Shown here: in pieces, positions 35,352 to 44,524 of the stretch
Numbering within the stretch: position 1 is the first letter of the stretch
Layout: each line of letters opens with the position of its first letter
NCBI GenBank assembly: GCA_028871815.1
Contig: JAGWMJ010000003.1
Span: 248,001-312,000 of the forward strand
Direction of reading: 5' to 3'
Source: Armatimonadota bacterium
GTDB lineage: Bacteria; Armatimonadota; Chthonomonadetes; Chthonomonadales; Chthonomonadaceae
DNA: 64,000 nt
Translations under genes and position numbers: made by a program
The notes under the pieces: model-generated
What the model was told of the DNA's origin: nothing
Databases searched by the model: none
Seen by the model: the letters and a program-made list of their open reading frames with translations, nothing else

Positions 35352-37250
35352 ATGCGCCACGATGCTACGCTATTGGTCGCTCTGACGTTTGTGCTGTGGC
35401 CGGCCCGGACCGTCGCGCCGGCAAAGACGGCGTTTGATCCGCTGCTGCAGCGCCTTCACCTTACGGCTGGGCAGGCTCAACTGGATCCGGCACGGTGGCG
35501 CGGTGGCGGACGATATGCGCTCCCAGCCTTCAATCAGGTATGGGACAACTGGCGGCTGCTTGATCCATACGCCGTCAAATCGGGCCGCGAGGCCCTCAAG
35601 GCAGCCGGCAGCTTCCGCCGTCTGCTGCATTGCGGTGCCCAGCAATCCGGCATCGAACCCGCACCACCCGCGCCGATCGTAGATACCGATAATAACCTGG
35701 TAGGCGCCATCACTGAGATGCAAGCCTATCTTGGCGCACCACTGAACCCGGCCCAGGTGAGCGCGCTCCGTATCAGCGCACGCAGCGTGCCGCCCGACGT
35801 GCGAGCCGCTGCCGTACGGCTTCTGAAAGCGGTGCCACCCGCGCTGCAGGCGCGCTGGAGGGCATTCGCAAAGTTCGGCGGTGAACAAGCCATTGCAGCC
35901 GTGTACGACCGAGCCATCAGCTTTGGAATCGACTTCGATCCGGTGGACACCGACATCCTCAAGTTGGTGGACAGCGTGGATCTGAAAGCGCTGGTGGAGG
36001 GCGCCGGCGGCCTGGCCACGGCAATGGACGCGGCGGGCTCGCTCAAGCCGTCAACGCGGAAGTTCCACTTTGAGTGGACCACACCGATTGGAAAGATAGC
36101 ACTCAATGGCGCAGCCGACGACCTGTATGACGCGGCGCCGTACCTCATTATCATCGACACGGGAGGCAACGACACCTACCGGTTTGGGCCCGGCGCGCGG
36201 CGCCTGCAGAATCCGATTTCGATGATTGTGGACCTCGCCGGAAACGACACCTACACCAGCAGTACGCCAGGAGCATTCGGCGCCGGCATACTGGGTTACG
36301 GTTTCCTGCTCGATTGCGGCGGGGACGACACCTTCACGGCGGGCGACGTGGGTCTCGGCGCCGGCATATTTGGCGTTGGCATGCTGATCGATCGCGCCGG
36401 AAACGACAAGTACAACCTCCATCGAATGGGTGAAGGCGCCGGAACGTGCGGCATCGGCGTGCTGAGCGATCTGGCGGGTAACGATACATACACCTGCATG
36501 CAGTTGGCTCAGGGATTCGGCGGCGTGCGCGGCTGCGGAGTGCTGGTCGACCGAACGGGAAACGACACCTATACGGCCGACGACACCCATATCGAGTATC
36601 CATCACCGCAGACAGCCGACCACAACGTAAGCATGGCGCAGGGCGCCGGTTTCGGACGGCGCGCCGATCCCGGGGATGGTCACTCGATGGCTGGAGGTGT
36701 GGGACTGCTGGTTGATGGCGCCGGCAACGACAAATATAGTTGCGGCGTCTTCGGTCAGGGCGTAGCCTACTGGTACTCGCTGGGTATGCTGGTTGACTTC
36801 GGAGGTAACGACAGCTACAAAGGCGTCTGGTATGTGCAGGGAAGCTCGGCGCACTACTCGGTTGCGGCCCTTTGCGACCTCGGTGGCAATGACACGTACA
36901 CCGCAACAATCGCGCAAAGCCAGGGACAGGGCCATGATTACAGCATCGGCCTTTTGCACGACTATTCCGGTGACGACGTATATACATGCCCTGGCGGATG
37001 TTGCGGATCCGGCCGCTGGAACGGCATCGGACTGTTTGAGGACGCCACGGGCCATGACGTGTACCATACTGGGGCAGGAGCGCTGGGGCAGGCAGACGAC
37101 TCGCGCCCGGGCAGCAGCTGTCTGGGACTGTTTGTCGGCTCCAGAAACGCACTGTTCCCGGCCGGCAGTATAGCAAAGCCGGGCACGCTGTGGATGGCGC
37201 CGCCGGACAAGGCCCACCCCCTCGCGCACGCCGCGGGCATGGCGCGATAG
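35352..37250 (+). CDS. Secreted protein with GNDxY repeats (beta-solenoid-like)
   Basis: About 632 residues with a short signal peptide (TLLVALTFVLWPARTVAP). The first ~230 residues are helical. From about residue 250 there are about nine repeats of the form GxGxLxDxxGNDxYxxx (TGGNDTYRFG, AGNDTYTSS, GDDTFTAG, AGNDKYNL, AGNDTYTCM, TGNDTYTAD, AGNDKYSCG, GGNDSYKGV, GGNDTYTAT), each roughly 30-40 residues long. This resembles calcium-binding RTX-type beta-rolls but with a different consensus. It is likely a rigid secreted or cell-surface filament or carbohydrate-binding structure. The start is taken at ATG 35352, where the signal peptide begins. Confidence 0.75.
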   Translation: MRHDATLLVALTFVLWPARTVAPAKTAFDPLLQRLHLTAGQAQLDPARWRGGGRYALPAFNQVWDNWRLLDPYAVKSGREALKAAGSFRRLLHCGAQQSGIEPAPPAPIVDTDNNLVGAITEMQAYLGAPLNPAQVSALRISARSVPPDVRAAAVRLLKAVPPALQARWRAFAKFGGEQAIAAVYDRAISFGIDFDPVDTDILKLVDSVDLKALVEGAGGLATAMDAAGSLKPSTRKFHFEWTTPIGKIALNGAADDLYDAAPYLIIIDTGGNDTYRFGPGARRLQNPISMIVDLAGNDTYTSSTPGAFGAGILGYGFLLDCGGDDTFTAGDVGLGAGIFGVGMLIDRAGNDKYNLHRMGEGAGTCGIGVLSDLAGNDTYTCMQLAQGFGGVRGCGVLVDRTGNDTYTADDTHIEYPSPQTADHNVSMAQGAGFGRRADPGDGHSMAGGVGLLVDGAGNDKYSCGVFGQGVAYWYSLGMLVDFGGNDSYKGVWYVQGSSAHYSVAALCDLGGNDTYTATIAQSQGQGHDYSIGLLHDYSGDDVYTCPGGCCGSGRWNGIGLFEDATGHDVYHTGAGALGQADDSRPGSSCLGLFVGSRNALFPAGSIAKPGTLWMAPPDKAHPLAHAAGMAR

Positions 37251-37367
37251 ATGGCCGGCAATGCCCCGCTAGACCATTACCGCCTCGCCGCAAACCTGGC
37301 ATGAGGCCGCAACGGGAAACGGAGATAACGCGGATACGGGCGAAAACCCCACGTCCGCTGTAGATGG

Positions 37368-37778
37368 ATGGCGAACTCCGATATGGCTGATTTTAATGAC
37401 GTTCGGCGCATCGCACTCTCGCTGCCTGAAGTCAGCGGCGACATGGCGTTCAGCGTAATGCGGTCCGGGCGCAGCCGCGGATTCGCGTGGGTTTGGCTGG
37501 AGCGCATCGATCCCAGGAAACCGCGCGTGCCCAATCCTGAGGTAATCGCGATCCGAACGCCCGACCTTGCGGAAAAGGAGGCGCTGCTCGCCGCGGACCC
37601 CGATATCTTCTTCACAGAGCCTCACTATAACAACTATCCCGCCATCCTGGTCCGGCTCGCGAACATTCCGATCGAAGAGCTGGAGGAGCTGCTTGTTGAG
37701 GGTTGGCGGTGCCGCGCCGATAAGGCGCTGGTGCTGGCTTTTGACGCCGCACGCGCCGACGGGAATGTCCGGCAGTAG
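37368..37778 (+). CDS. MmcQ/YjbR family protein (second copy in window)
   Basis: About 136 residues, with the MmcQ/YjbR layout: VRRIALSLPEVSGDMAFSV, FAWVWLERI, VIAIRTPDLAEKEALLAADPDIFFTEPHYNNYPAILVRL, and the C-terminal EELEELLVEGWRCRADKALV helix. A second ATG is five codons in and could also be the start. It is paralogous to 6277-6648 but clearly diverged. The function is unknown. Confidence 0.87.
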   Translation: MANSDMADFNDVRRIALSLPEVSGDMAFSVMRSGRSRGFAWVWLERIDPRKPRVPNPEVIAIRTPDLAEKEALLAADPDIFFTEPHYNNYPAILVRLANIPIEELEELLVEGWRCRADKALVLAFDAARADGNVRQ

Positions 37779-37814
37779 ACCGGGAGCGCCAGGCGTCGAC
37801 CGGCCAAAGCCACA

Positions 37815-38540
37815 TCAGGTGGACTTGACCTTGCCGGTCAGCAGCCGCCCGCACGGCCACATGCCCGCCTTTTGCAGCGTTCGTCGCGACGCCAGGTTAT
37901 CGGCGTTGCAGCGTGCAGAGGGCGTTTTGCCGCGCTGCCACGTCTCGCGCTTCACCTCCTGAACGAGGTAGGAGCCATAACCGCGGCGGCGGTGCGCCTC
38001 AGCCGTCGCCATAAAGATGTCGCCGTAAGGCTCGTTGTAGTGGTACAGCGCGCCACCCCACGCGGCGCTCTCGCCGTTCACTTCGATCAGCCATTCGCCA
38101 TGCTCTTTTTCCCCATCCGTGGCAGCGCGGCGGAATGTGCCGCCCGGCGACGGCAGGCTGGTGGTGAGCGCATCGTAAAACAGTACGTTCTCAACCGATA
38201 TCGCCGGCACGCAATCCAGAAACATGAGCAGCATCAGCGGCAGATTCGTTTGTGCCTCCATCTCGGTGGCGCCACTGGTCTGCAGCAGCTGCCGGAATAT
38301 GGGCGCAGCCTCTGCCCGCAGATGCGGCAGCAGATAGAACTCCATCAACCTGCCCGGATCATACTTGTTCCAGATTCCGGCATAACCGGCTGGCCTGCCA
38401 TCTACGGCAATCTGCCAGGGGTCCGCCAGTTTACGCGGCAGGGCGGAATAGTGGATGATCTGGCATCCAGCCTCGTGCCGGTACAGCTCCCGCATAGGTT
38501 GGACCGCTTCAAACTCCACACGTTCTACGGTGACGTCCAA
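37815..38540 (-). CDS. GNAT-family N-acetyltransferase
   Basis: 241 residues. The C-terminal half is a GNAT domain: GDIFMATAEAHRRRGYGSYLVQEVKRETW carries the acetyl-CoA-binding R/Q-x-x-G-x-G/A motif (here RRRGYGS), followed by CNADNLASRRTLQKAGMWPCG, the typical asparagine/alanine pair. It transfers an acetyl group to an unknown acceptor. The start is TTG 38540, decided by a strong ribosome site (AAGGAGGTAGATC) directly before it. The N-terminal half may be a second, degenerate GNAT unit. Confidence 0.88.
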   Translation of the reverse strand: MDVTVERVEFEAVQPMRELYRHEAGCQIIHYSALPRKLADPWQIAVDGRPAGYAGIWNKYDPGRLMEFYLLPHLRAEAAPIFRQLLQTSGATEMEAQTNLPLMLLMFLDCVPAISVENVLFYDALTTSLPSPGGTFRRAATDGEKEHGEWLIEVNGESAAWGGALYHYNEPYGDIFMATAEAHRRRGYGSYLVQEVKRETWQRGKTPSARCNADNLASRRTLQKAGMWPCGRLLTGKVKST

Positions 38541-38890
38541 GATCTACCTCCTTATCCGTCCGGACCGCTACCCGAACATTGCTCCACCAAGCGTACGGCT
38601 GATCCGGACCAACTGACCCTACCCCTGGCCGCGCTGTGCGTGGTTTAATCCTCGCAGCGCTCATTCGGATGCCGCGTCATTGTTCTGGCAGGTCCGATGT
38701 CGCGGCCGGCTGCCCGCAGCGGCCGACGTTCCGGTCAGCGCGAAGCTGCCGCCAGGTCGGCCCAATGGAATGGGGCCAACGGGCCGCCTGGCGCTCAACC
38801 TGCCATAAGGTACAAAAGGCCCGCGCTATAAGGCCCAAAAGGCAACTTTAGCGCCTTGGACACTTCGCGCAGCCGCGCTACACTCGCGGC
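38541..38890. other. Intergenic region
   Basis: 350 bases between the divergent GNAT gene and the small gene at 38891. It should hold a GNAT promoter on the minus strand. Plus-strand open frames here are short and Arg/Pro-rich. No repeats or hairpins of note. Confidence 0.45.
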
Positions 38891-39142
38891 ATGGCTTGGA
38901 GCGATATCGAGTCTCATACCGTGGAAGCCGGCGATGTGCTGGAATTGAGCGCCCTTGGCACATGTTGCGCGCCGGGGCTCTATGTGGTGCTGAGCGCAGG
39001 GCCGGTCTGCTGTCTGGCGCCGATGCGTGCCGACGAGACCGGCATGCTTCGCCCGACAAACGACCTGCAATACCTGCCCAAAGAATCGATTCCGCAGTTC
39101 CTCTCGACATCCCTGCTCGCGATGCATTGCATGACCTTGTAG
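38891..39142 (+). CDS. Small hypothetical protein
   Basis: 83 residues with two cysteine pairs (TCCAPGLYVVL and PVCCLAPM) and a short hydrophobic central stretch. No family was recognised. ATG 38891 lacks a strong ribosome site. It converges with the amidohydrolase gene at 39151. Coding status is uncertain, but the frame reads protein-like and the stretch would otherwise be empty. Confidence 0.4.
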   Translation: MAWSDIESHTVEAGDVLELSALGTCCAPGLYVVLSAGPVCCLAPMRADETGMLRPTNDLQYLPKESIPQFLSTSLLAMHCMTL

Positions 39143-39150
39143 TTCCAGCC

Positions 39151-40506
39151 CTACGGCGTGAGCCGGAACAAGTCGATTGCATTCTGGAATAGCCACCGGT
39201 CGGCGATGGTTGTTGCCTGCTTTTCGGTGATGAAACCGGTCTCCTGCTCCAGGCTGAGCACCCCTTCGAGTTCCCTTCTCGCCTGCCTTGCGTAGGCTGC
39301 CGAGGCTTGCGGCCACCACGCGTCACCGCCAAACCCCAGCACCTTGTTGAGCGGCACAGAGTGCAGCAGGCTGCGCGCTACATCCCTGGTTCGGTAGGGA
39401 TTGATACTCCAGGCCCAGCAGAAATCTGCCCAGGCATTCGGCATGTGCTTCACCAATGCGACCAATTCCTCCGTATAGGGCCAGCCGGTGTGCATCAATA
39501 CGAAGTCCGTCTCCGGGTGCTCGGCCACCAACTGCCACAGGCCCTGCGGTTCGATCCACTCCATCGGCATCGGTCCATTGCCCGCGTAGTAGCCCGTGTG
39601 AATCTTCAACGGAAGCTTGTACTGTGCCGCCAGTTCAGCGCCACGCGCCAACATGGCGTCGCCGAGAACCAGTTGGTCACCCGCGACAGCGACGCCGGTC
39701 AGGATCCGCCCCAACGCGGCATCTGCCTCGGCCCGTTCGCGAGGCTGCCAAAGCAGTGTCCGCCGATAGGCATGCTGCGTCTTTACGGCCACCGCTGCTG
39801 AGGCGTAACGCGAAAAGAGGCCCTCCGCGGCCGCTTCCAGCGACGCCAGATCGTTCACAGGGATGCCGGTCTCATGCTCCAGGGCTACCACATCGACTTG
39901 CCCGCAGGCGAGGTCGCACCACGACAGGTCGTACAGAAAGAAGCCGGGCCCTGAAGCATCCTCCTCGCACTTCCAGCAGAAGTCGTCGATCTGAACCGAA
40001 TGCAGTCGCGCCGTGTCACGCAGCACGCGCAAGCGCGTTCCAGGCCGCGCTTCGGTCGACAGCCGGCTCTGCGCTTGTGCCAACGCGGCGCCGGTTAACT
40101 GCCGAACGCCATACGCTTGCCAGGCAATACTTGCCGCCGCCTCGCCGTATCCGGTTAACCTGCAACGTTCCCAGAACGCAGCCACGCCTTCGAACCGCGC
40201 CGCAATGTCTGTGTCGCTCTTGTCGAGGAGGCGATCCACGGCCGCGCGGGGCGCGCCTGCCGACACCAGGTCATGCACCACGTAGTTGTCGAAAATGCTC
40301 TGCAGAATATCCGGCGGATTTGCCAGATACCGCTGCTCGGAATGCAGGTGCTCGTGCGTATCGACGACGCGCATGTTTTCGATATGGAGTTGGAGGTCGG
40401 TTGGCAAGGGCGATACTCCCCGATTGGTTAGTTCCTCGCGATACTGTTCGATCCTGCTCGGCGCCGGCAGGGATACCAACTTAACGCCGAGAACAACCGA
40501 ACGCAC
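39151..40506 (-). CDS. Amidohydrolase-fold protein
   Basis: Up to 451 residues. The barrel starts with VVDTHEHLHSEQ (HxH metal ligands), continues with KLPLKIHTGYYAGNGPMP (lysine and histidine), then PETDFVLMHTGWPYTEELVAL (histidine) and KVLGFGGDAWWP (aspartate), the ligand order of amidohydrolase/metal-dependent hydrolases; it resembles the glucuronate-isomerase and amidohydrolase-2 groups. Substrate unknown. The open frame begins just 3 bases from the divergent peptidase gene, so the real start is probably internal, for example TTG near 40404 or ATG 40374. Confidence 0.82.
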   Translation of the reverse strand: MRSVVLGVKLVSLPAPSRIEQYREELTNRGVSPLPTDLQLHIENMRVVDTHEHLHSEQRYLANPPDILQSIFDNYVVHDLVSAGAPRAAVDRLLDKSDTDIAARFEGVAAFWERCRLTGYGEAAASIAWQAYGVRQLTGAALAQAQSRLSTEARPGTRLRVLRDTARLHSVQIDDFCWKCEEDASGPGFFLYDLSWCDLACGQVDVVALEHETGIPVNDLASLEAAAEGLFSRYASAAVAVKTQHAYRRTLLWQPRERAEADAALGRILTGVAVAGDQLVLGDAMLARGAELAAQYKLPLKIHTGYYAGNGPMPMEWIEPQGLWQLVAEHPETDFVLMHTGWPYTEELVALVKHMPNAWADFCWAWSINPYRTRDVARSLLHSVPLNKVLGFGGDAWWPQASAAYARQARRELEGVLSLEQETGFITEKQATTIADRWLFQNAIDLFRLTP

Positions 40507-40509
40507 GGG

Positions 40510-43017
40510 GTGCAGTACACAATGAAGCGTTCAAGCTCGCAGTCGGCAAACAGTGCGGAGGCCGCGCGTCAGGCATGGGACCGTTATCAGTCCCTACCGA
40601 CCCGTGTGACCGGTATCATTGCCGGCGACGCAGTAACGGCGCGCTGGATCGGCGACACCGGAGACTTTTGGTATGTGCGCAACCTCGGTGCCGGCCGGCA
40701 TCAGTTTATTCATGTGGATGCCACAGGACGGAAGCAGGCGCCGGCTTTTGATCACGCAGCCGTTGCCGGGCTGCTCACCAGAGAACTGGGCCGAACGGTG
40801 GAGGCCGACCTGCTGCCCATAGAGTTCCTGCACTATTCGGATGCCGGTGAGTTGAGCGTTCAGGCCGAGGGCCGGGTCTTCTCACTAAAAGGCGCCGCCG
40901 GGCCACTGGTCGAAGAACCCGGTGAACTCAACTCTCTGAAAGCGCTTGACCCGGCACATGGTCCCACCCGCTCCGGCACGGCCGGCGGCGATACCAGCGT
41001 TACGTTCGTCAATCGCACGGATGAGCCGTGCTCCGTCTGGTGGCTGGATGGAGCGGGAAACCGCCGCAGTTACGGCCAGGTTGAGCCCGGTCGATCCAAA
41101 ACGCAGCACACGTTTGCCGGCCATGTCTGGCTGATAACATCGGCCGAGAATGTGCCGCTGGCTGTATTCCGGGCAGAGCCCCTGGCGGCTGCAGCCGTGG
41201 TGACCGGTCCTGTGCGCGATAACCCGGAGCCGCGGGCCGCAGCCGGCTACGCGTCGCCGGATGGTAAGTGGCGCGCACTCGTGAAAGACCACAACCTGTG
41301 GCTGACCGACGCGGGTTCCGGCGCGCAGTCGCAGCTATCGGCTGATGGCTCTGCCGCGAACGCCTATACGGAACCGGTCGTATGGTCGCCCGACTCGCGC
41401 TCCATTGCCCTCTACCAGACCGAGCCCGAACAGGAGCATCTGGTTTCGTTTGTTCAGTCTTCTCCGACCGACCAGCTTCAGCCGAAGCTGCATCAAAACC
41501 AGTACCTAAAGCCCGGCGACCGCGTTGCTCATCGCCACCCCAGGCTGTACCGTCTCGATCGGAAGGCGTGGCTACCGATCGAAGAGAGTGAATTCCCCAA
41601 CCCGTACGAATTGGGCGACCTGCACTGGGAGCCGGAGAGCCGATTCTTTACATTCCTCTACAACCAGCGCGGTCACCAGGCGCTGCGCATCATTGCAGTA
41701 GACGCCCGCACTGGCGCGGTCCGCGTGGTTGTGGACGAATCGAGTCCGACCTTCATCGACTACGCGGGAAAGTACGCGGCGGAGTATCTGTACGAGAGCG
41801 GCGAGCTTATCTGGATGAGTGAGCGGAGCGGGTGGAACCATCTCTACCTGTACGATCTTCATACCGGAAGAGTGAAGAATCCAATCACACAGGGCAACTG
41901 GGTCGTGCGATCGGTAACGCACGTGGACCCAATCGCACGGACCGTCGATTTCGTCTCAAATGGTAACTTCCCGGGCCAGGATCCCTACTTTCTTCAACAC
42001 TGGCGCGTAAAGCTGGACGGAACACAGTTGACATGGCTGACGCACGGCGCCGGCACGCACAAGGTGCAGTTTTCGCCCAACCGCCAACTCTTTGTGGATA
42101 CCTGGTCCCGAGTCGACAGCCCACCGGTGAGCGAATTGCGGAGCGGCGTCGACGGCACGCTGGTGATGCCGCTTGATCGGGCGGTGATCACGTCACGCAG
42201 CAGAACCGGTTGGCAGCCACCCGAGCCGTTCGTGGCGAAGGGACGGGACGGAGAAACCGACATTTACGGTGTTATCTACCGTCCGACGAGCTTCGATGCG
42301 CGCCGGAAGTATCCGGTTTTGGAGGCAATCTACGCCGGACCGCAGGATGCATACGTTCCCAAAGCTTTCTCGCCATTTCATCAGCCCCAGCAGTTCGCCG
42401 AACTGGGGTTTATCGTGGTGCAGATCGACGGCATGGGCACCAACTGGCGGAGCAAGGCGTTTCACAATGTCTGCTGGAAGAACCTGGCCGACGCAGGGTT
42501 TCCCGATCGCATTCTCTGGATCCGGGCGGCAGCCGCAAAATACAGGCAGATGGACCTTCAGCGCGTAGGAATATACGGCGGATCGGCCGGTGGCCAGAAT
42601 GCCGCCCGAGCCCTGATGGCACATGGAGACTTCTACCATGTAGCGGTTGCCGACTGCGGCTGTCACGACAACCGCATGGACAAGATATGGTGGAACGAGC
42701 TCTGGATGGGCTGGCCGGTTGGCCCACAATATGCAGCCAGTTCCAATGTTGTGGACGCACACAACCTTCGCGGCAGGCTGCTGCTAATGGTCGGCGAGAT
42801 GGATACCAATGTCGACCCGGCATCGACAATGCAAGTGGTCAACGCACTCATCCGGGCAAACAAACCATTCGAGATGCTCGTGGTTCCCGGATCGGATCAC
42901 GGTTCGGCGGAAACGCCTTACGGTACGCGCGTACGCGCGGCGTTCCTTGCACGCCAACTGCTTGGCCTGGAGATTCCAGCGTTCGATCAGCCCTTCACTC
43001 CCCCGGCTGCACCCTGA
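40510..43017 (+). CDS. Dipeptidyl-peptidase IV-type (S9) peptidase with VHL-like domain
   Basis: 835 residues. The C-terminal alpha/beta hydrolase has the triad Ser692 (YGGSAGGQ), Asp765 (GEMDTNVD) and His797 (GSDHGS), and a beta-propeller precedes it (~230-590). Residues 160-223 contain SVTFVNRTDEPCSVWWLDGAG..Y..VEPG..TFAGHVWLI, a match to the beta domain of the von Hippel-Lindau protein (VHL-box-less), inserted before the propeller. No signal peptide is visible, so it may be cytoplasmic. It cleaves dipeptides from the N-terminus of peptides, probably after proline or alanine. Start GTG 40510 or ATG 40522. The neighbours are amidohydrolases but no operon is formed. Confidence 0.88.
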   Translation: MQYTMKRSSSQSANSAEAARQAWDRYQSLPTRVTGIIAGDAVTARWIGDTGDFWYVRNLGAGRHQFIHVDATGRKQAPAFDHAAVAGLLTRELGRTVEADLLPIEFLHYSDAGELSVQAEGRVFSLKGAAGPLVEEPGELNSLKALDPAHGPTRSGTAGGDTSVTFVNRTDEPCSVWWLDGAGNRRSYGQVEPGRSKTQHTFAGHVWLITSAENVPLAVFRAEPLAAAAVVTGPVRDNPEPRAAAGYASPDGKWRALVKDHNLWLTDAGSGAQSQLSADGSAANAYTEPVVWSPDSRSIALYQTEPEQEHLVSFVQSSPTDQLQPKLHQNQYLKPGDRVAHRHPRLYRLDRKAWLPIEESEFPNPYELGDLHWEPESRFFTFLYNQRGHQALRIIAVDARTGAVRVVVDESSPTFIDYAGKYAAEYLYESGELIWMSERSGWNHLYLYDLHTGRVKNPITQGNWVVRSVTHVDPIARTVDFVSNGNFPGQDPYFLQHWRVKLDGTQLTWLTHGAGTHKVQFSPNRQLFVDTWSRVDSPPVSELRSGVDGTLVMPLDRAVITSRSRTGWQPPEPFVAKGRDGETDIYGVIYRPTSFDARRKYPVLEAIYAGPQDAYVPKAFSPFHQPQQFAELGFIVVQIDGMGTNWRSKAFHNVCWKNLADAGFPDRILWIRAAAAKYRQMDLQRVGIYGGSAGGQNAARALMAHGDFYHVAVADCGCHDNRMDKIWWNELWMGWPVGPQYAASSNVVDAHNLRGRLLLMVGEMDTNVDPASTMQVVNALIRANKPFEMLVVPGSDHGSAETPYGTRVRAAFLARQLLGLEIPAFDQPFTPPAAP

Positions 43018-43023
43018 ACGCAG

Positions 43024-43926
43024 CTATTGTGCGAACGGAAAGCTGAACTTTCGCCCCAGCATCGTATGCCAGGTCTGCAACTGCTCCGGCGAGAGCGCCT
43101 GCAGCACCGCGGCCTCCTCCTTCGCCTGAACCACTGCGGCGTTCTTCTGAGCCGCGGTCACGGCCTTCTGGGCGGCGGCCTGGTCAAACGTTCCTCCGGA
43201 ATTGAGCGGATTGGTTGCGGCCAGAGCCTGCGTTGCCCCACCAGCGTCCGGCTTGCCGCCATTGGTTTTGGCGTTGTTTGCATCCATCAGCGCCTGCATG
43301 GGCGACATCGTATAGCGGATTGCGGTCTGCTCGGCCGTGTTGAACGTGTTGTACGCTGCATCGATCGCGACTCGCTGCGGCCCACTGAGCTTTAGCTGTT
43401 CACCAATGCTTTTAGCCGCTATAGCGAGCGGCCCGCGCCACTGCAGGTCTATCTGATCGAGCCGCTCCATCTGTTGCGGCGTGAGTATCTGAGCCAGTTG
43501 GCCGTCAACGTTGTCGATATAGTTGCCGACCACGTTTTCGATCTTCACGCGGCGGTCAGCCATCACCTGGCGCCGTTCCTCGATCGGGATGCCGCGATAT
43601 CCGCCCATCTTACGCACCTGTAATCGGATCTGCGCCTGAACGCCTTCCACAGAGGCCAGTTCAAGTGCATCCAACTTCTCACGCTCGGGCGAAGTAATCG
43701 ACAGCTCGGCGTAGACGTCTGCCCGGTGCAGCAAGGCAAACTTGTGCGACCGCACAGGGTCCTTTTGTCCGTACGGACCGCCAATCTGCAGATAACTCAG
43801 GGTTCCAGGCTGGCCGGTGCCCACGCCGTTTGCGATCCGCTGCGGCGCCTGCGCCCGCGATGCCGGCGCCAGTACTGCCACACCAGCCACAACAACCAAT
43901 CGGCCAATCCGTCTGGCTATTTGCAT
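43024..43926 (-). CDS. Secreted helical protein with LTxxQ-type motifs
   Basis: 300 residues with a signal peptide (LVVVAGVAVLAPASRAQA). The mature part is rich in helices with Q/E-rich heptads and two Spy/CpxP-like LTPQQMERLDQ / LSPEQLQTWH motifs. Such proteins are periplasmic chaperones or metal/stress sensors; the similarity is local and the length (300) exceeds the usual ~150, so the assignment is tentative. It converges with the peptidase gene at 43017. Confidence 0.65.
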   Translation of the reverse strand: MQIARRIGRLVVVAGVAVLAPASRAQAPQRIANGVGTGQPGTLSYLQIGGPYGQKDPVRSHKFALLHRADVYAELSITSPEREKLDALELASVEGVQAQIRLQVRKMGGYRGIPIEERRQVMADRRVKIENVVGNYIDNVDGQLAQILTPQQMERLDQIDLQWRGPLAIAAKSIGEQLKLSGPQRVAIDAAYNTFNTAEQTAIRYTMSPMQALMDANNAKTNGGKPDAGGATQALAATNPLNSGGTFDQAAAQKAVTAAQKNAAVVQAKEEAAVLQALSPEQLQTWHTMLGRKFSFPFAQ

Positions 43927-44036
43927 ATCAACCTCCTACAACCCGCGAACTGCTCAACAAGTGCCAACAGCCCATTAGACGCCTGCCGTCGCCGTTTTGT
44001 ATCGCCAAAATCCTGCGTAGATTGGTCTACAACGCG

Positions 44037-44045
44037 TGTTATACT
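44037..44045 (+). promoter_or_regulatory. Extended -10 promoter for mscL (candidate)
   Basis: TGTTATACT: TG-n followed by TATACT (44040-44045), 45 bases before the mscL start. A GTAGA-TTGG-TCTAC inverted repeat lies just upstream (44017-44030) and could be an operator; the -35 is poor, as often with extended -10 promoters. Read from sequence only. Confidence 0.4.
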
Positions 44046-44089
44046 ATGCGTAATTCGTGGGCCTATTTCCTTCTTGAAGGAGTGCAAGC

Positions 44090-44497
44090 ATGATTCAGGA
44101 GTTCAAGGCGTTCCTTACGAAAACGAATGCCCTGGCGCTGGCCATCGCGTTCATTATCGGAGCCGCGACCGGAAAGGTAGTTACGGCGATCGTCAACGAT
44201 GTCCTGATGCCGATTGTTGGTCTTATACTGCCCAAAGGCGACTGGCAGTCTGCTCAGTTAGTCCTCTCCAAGGCGGTGGATGCCACCGGTAAGACGACGG
44301 TGAATGCGCTGAAGTACGGCGACCTCGTTGGCGCCCTGGTCGATTTTGTGGCCGTGTCGCTTATCGCGTTCTTGATTGCCAAGATGCTCATCCGACCTGC
44401 CCCTGCCGGTCCACCCACGAAGGAGTGCGGATTCTGCAAGGAGACCGTACCTCAGGCCGCAACCCGCTGCAAGTTTTGTACTTCCACACTGGAGTAG
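44090..44497 (+). CDS. mscL: Large-conductance mechanosensitive channel with zinc-ribbon tail
   Basis: 135 residues. A homopentameric inner membrane channel that opens on osmotic downshock. The first helix (residues 15-40: ALALAIAFIIGAATGKVVTAIVNDVLMP) and the second (80-100: LVGALVDFVAVSLIAFLIAKML) match MscL. After a Pro-rich linker, residues 111-130 hold CGFCKETVPQAATRCKFC, a four-cysteine zinc ribbon with CxxC spacing (113/116, 127/130) in place of the usual charged helix. It is cytoplasmic and could gate the channel or bind a partner. ATG 44090 is preceded by AAGGAGTGCAAGC. Confidence 0.9.
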   Translation: MIQEFKAFLTKTNALALAIAFIIGAATGKVVTAIVNDVLMPIVGLILPKGDWQSAQLVLSKAVDATGKTTVNALKYGDLVGALVDFVAVSLIAFLIAKMLIRPAPAGPPTKECGFCKETVPQAATRCKFCTSTLE

Positions 44498-44524
44498 GCA
44501 GGCGATCCGGGAACGGCCGCCACG

